A program made the translations under genes and the position numbers. A stretch of 55,674 nucleotides of DNA, taken from positions 68,462 through 124,135 of the forward strand of contig JAUJNY010000003.1 in the NCBI GenBank assembly GCA_030447955.1, read 5' to 3'. The DNA comes from Jiangellales bacterium. Lineage in GTDB: Bacteria; Actinomycetota; Actinomycetes; Jiangellales; Jiangellaceae. Positions 55,641 to 55,674 of this stretch are shown in pieces; position 1 is the stretch's first letter, and every line of letters starts with the position of its first letter. Below the pieces are notes generated by a model. It saw nothing but the letters and a program-made list of their open reading frames with translations. It was not told where the DNA came from and ran no database searches.

Positions 55641-55674
55641 GTGCTGCCCCCACTCCGGCCGAGGTGGCCACGCC
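55641..55674 (+). CDS. Possible start of a gene cut by the window edge
   Basis: GTG at 55641 opens VLPPLRPRWPR to the edge. TAGGCT (55629-55634) ends 6 bases before it, the same leaderless layout as several genes here. Too short to identify. Confidence 0.3.
   Translation, partial: MLPPLRPRWPR

Overview
The window comes from a high-GC actinobacterial chromosome. The signs are frequent GTG starts, two mycothiol genes (mshA, mshB), CarD, a SenX3/RegX3-type two-component pair with PhoU, and actinobacterial families such as DUF3263, DUF2516 and DUF4032. I cannot name the genus; a Frankia/Geodermatophilus-like lineage would fit. All functional calls come from reading motifs; no database search was possible.

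Layout. 1-6.5 kb: groEL under a CIRCE operator, a small HExxH protein, a trehalose locus (DUF3263, a 37-aa membrane peptide, otsB, with otsA divergent) and mshB. 6.6-12.4 kb: an uncharacterised cluster of a haem-oxygenase-fold diiron protein, membrane glycosyltransferase, CDGSH Fe-S protein, methyltransferase, PIG-L deacetylase and a double DUF427 protein, then a DUF1028 protein. 12.4-16.1 kb: FAD oxidoreductase, ICMT-like methyltransferase, GNAT, then a decayed patch (DUF1990 remnant, SRPBCC gene without a proper 3' end, IS481-derived mini-element abutting tRNA-Thr). 16.2-28.5 kb: housekeeping block with a sugar ABC ATPase, DUF4032, rlmB, cysS, a PPOX protein, ispF, ispD, carD, a UbiA-type prenyltransferase, a lipoprotein, regX3-senX3, phoU (PHO box between) and gpmA. 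28.5-38.9 kb: a frameshifted AbiEi-like gene between palindrome arrays, YbjN, mshA, macro domain, L,D-transpeptidase, DUF2516, hydrolase, asparaginase, BKACE, dtd, and a ygfZ/FABP/33-aa peptide operon.

39.0-55.2 kb is an accessory polysaccharide locus: three sulfotransferases, a Wzy/WaaL-like polymerase or ligase, an APH-fold kinase, two Wzz-like co-polymerases (one with a degenerate BY-kinase domain), a Wzx-like flippase, a secreted beta-propeller protein, a GH26-like hydrolase behind an apparent c-di-AMP (ydaO-type) riboswitch, two LamG-like exported proteins and a metallophosphoesterase. Together they suggest assembly, sulfation, export and remodelling of a surface polysaccharide, with the hydrolase under second-messenger control.

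Two expression features recur. Many adjacent genes overlap as NTGA (start NTG, stop TGA), including two apparent CTG starts (ispD and the FABP gene). At least eight genes have a TAnnnT-like -10 box only 6-8 nt before the start codon, as expected for leaderless mRNAs.
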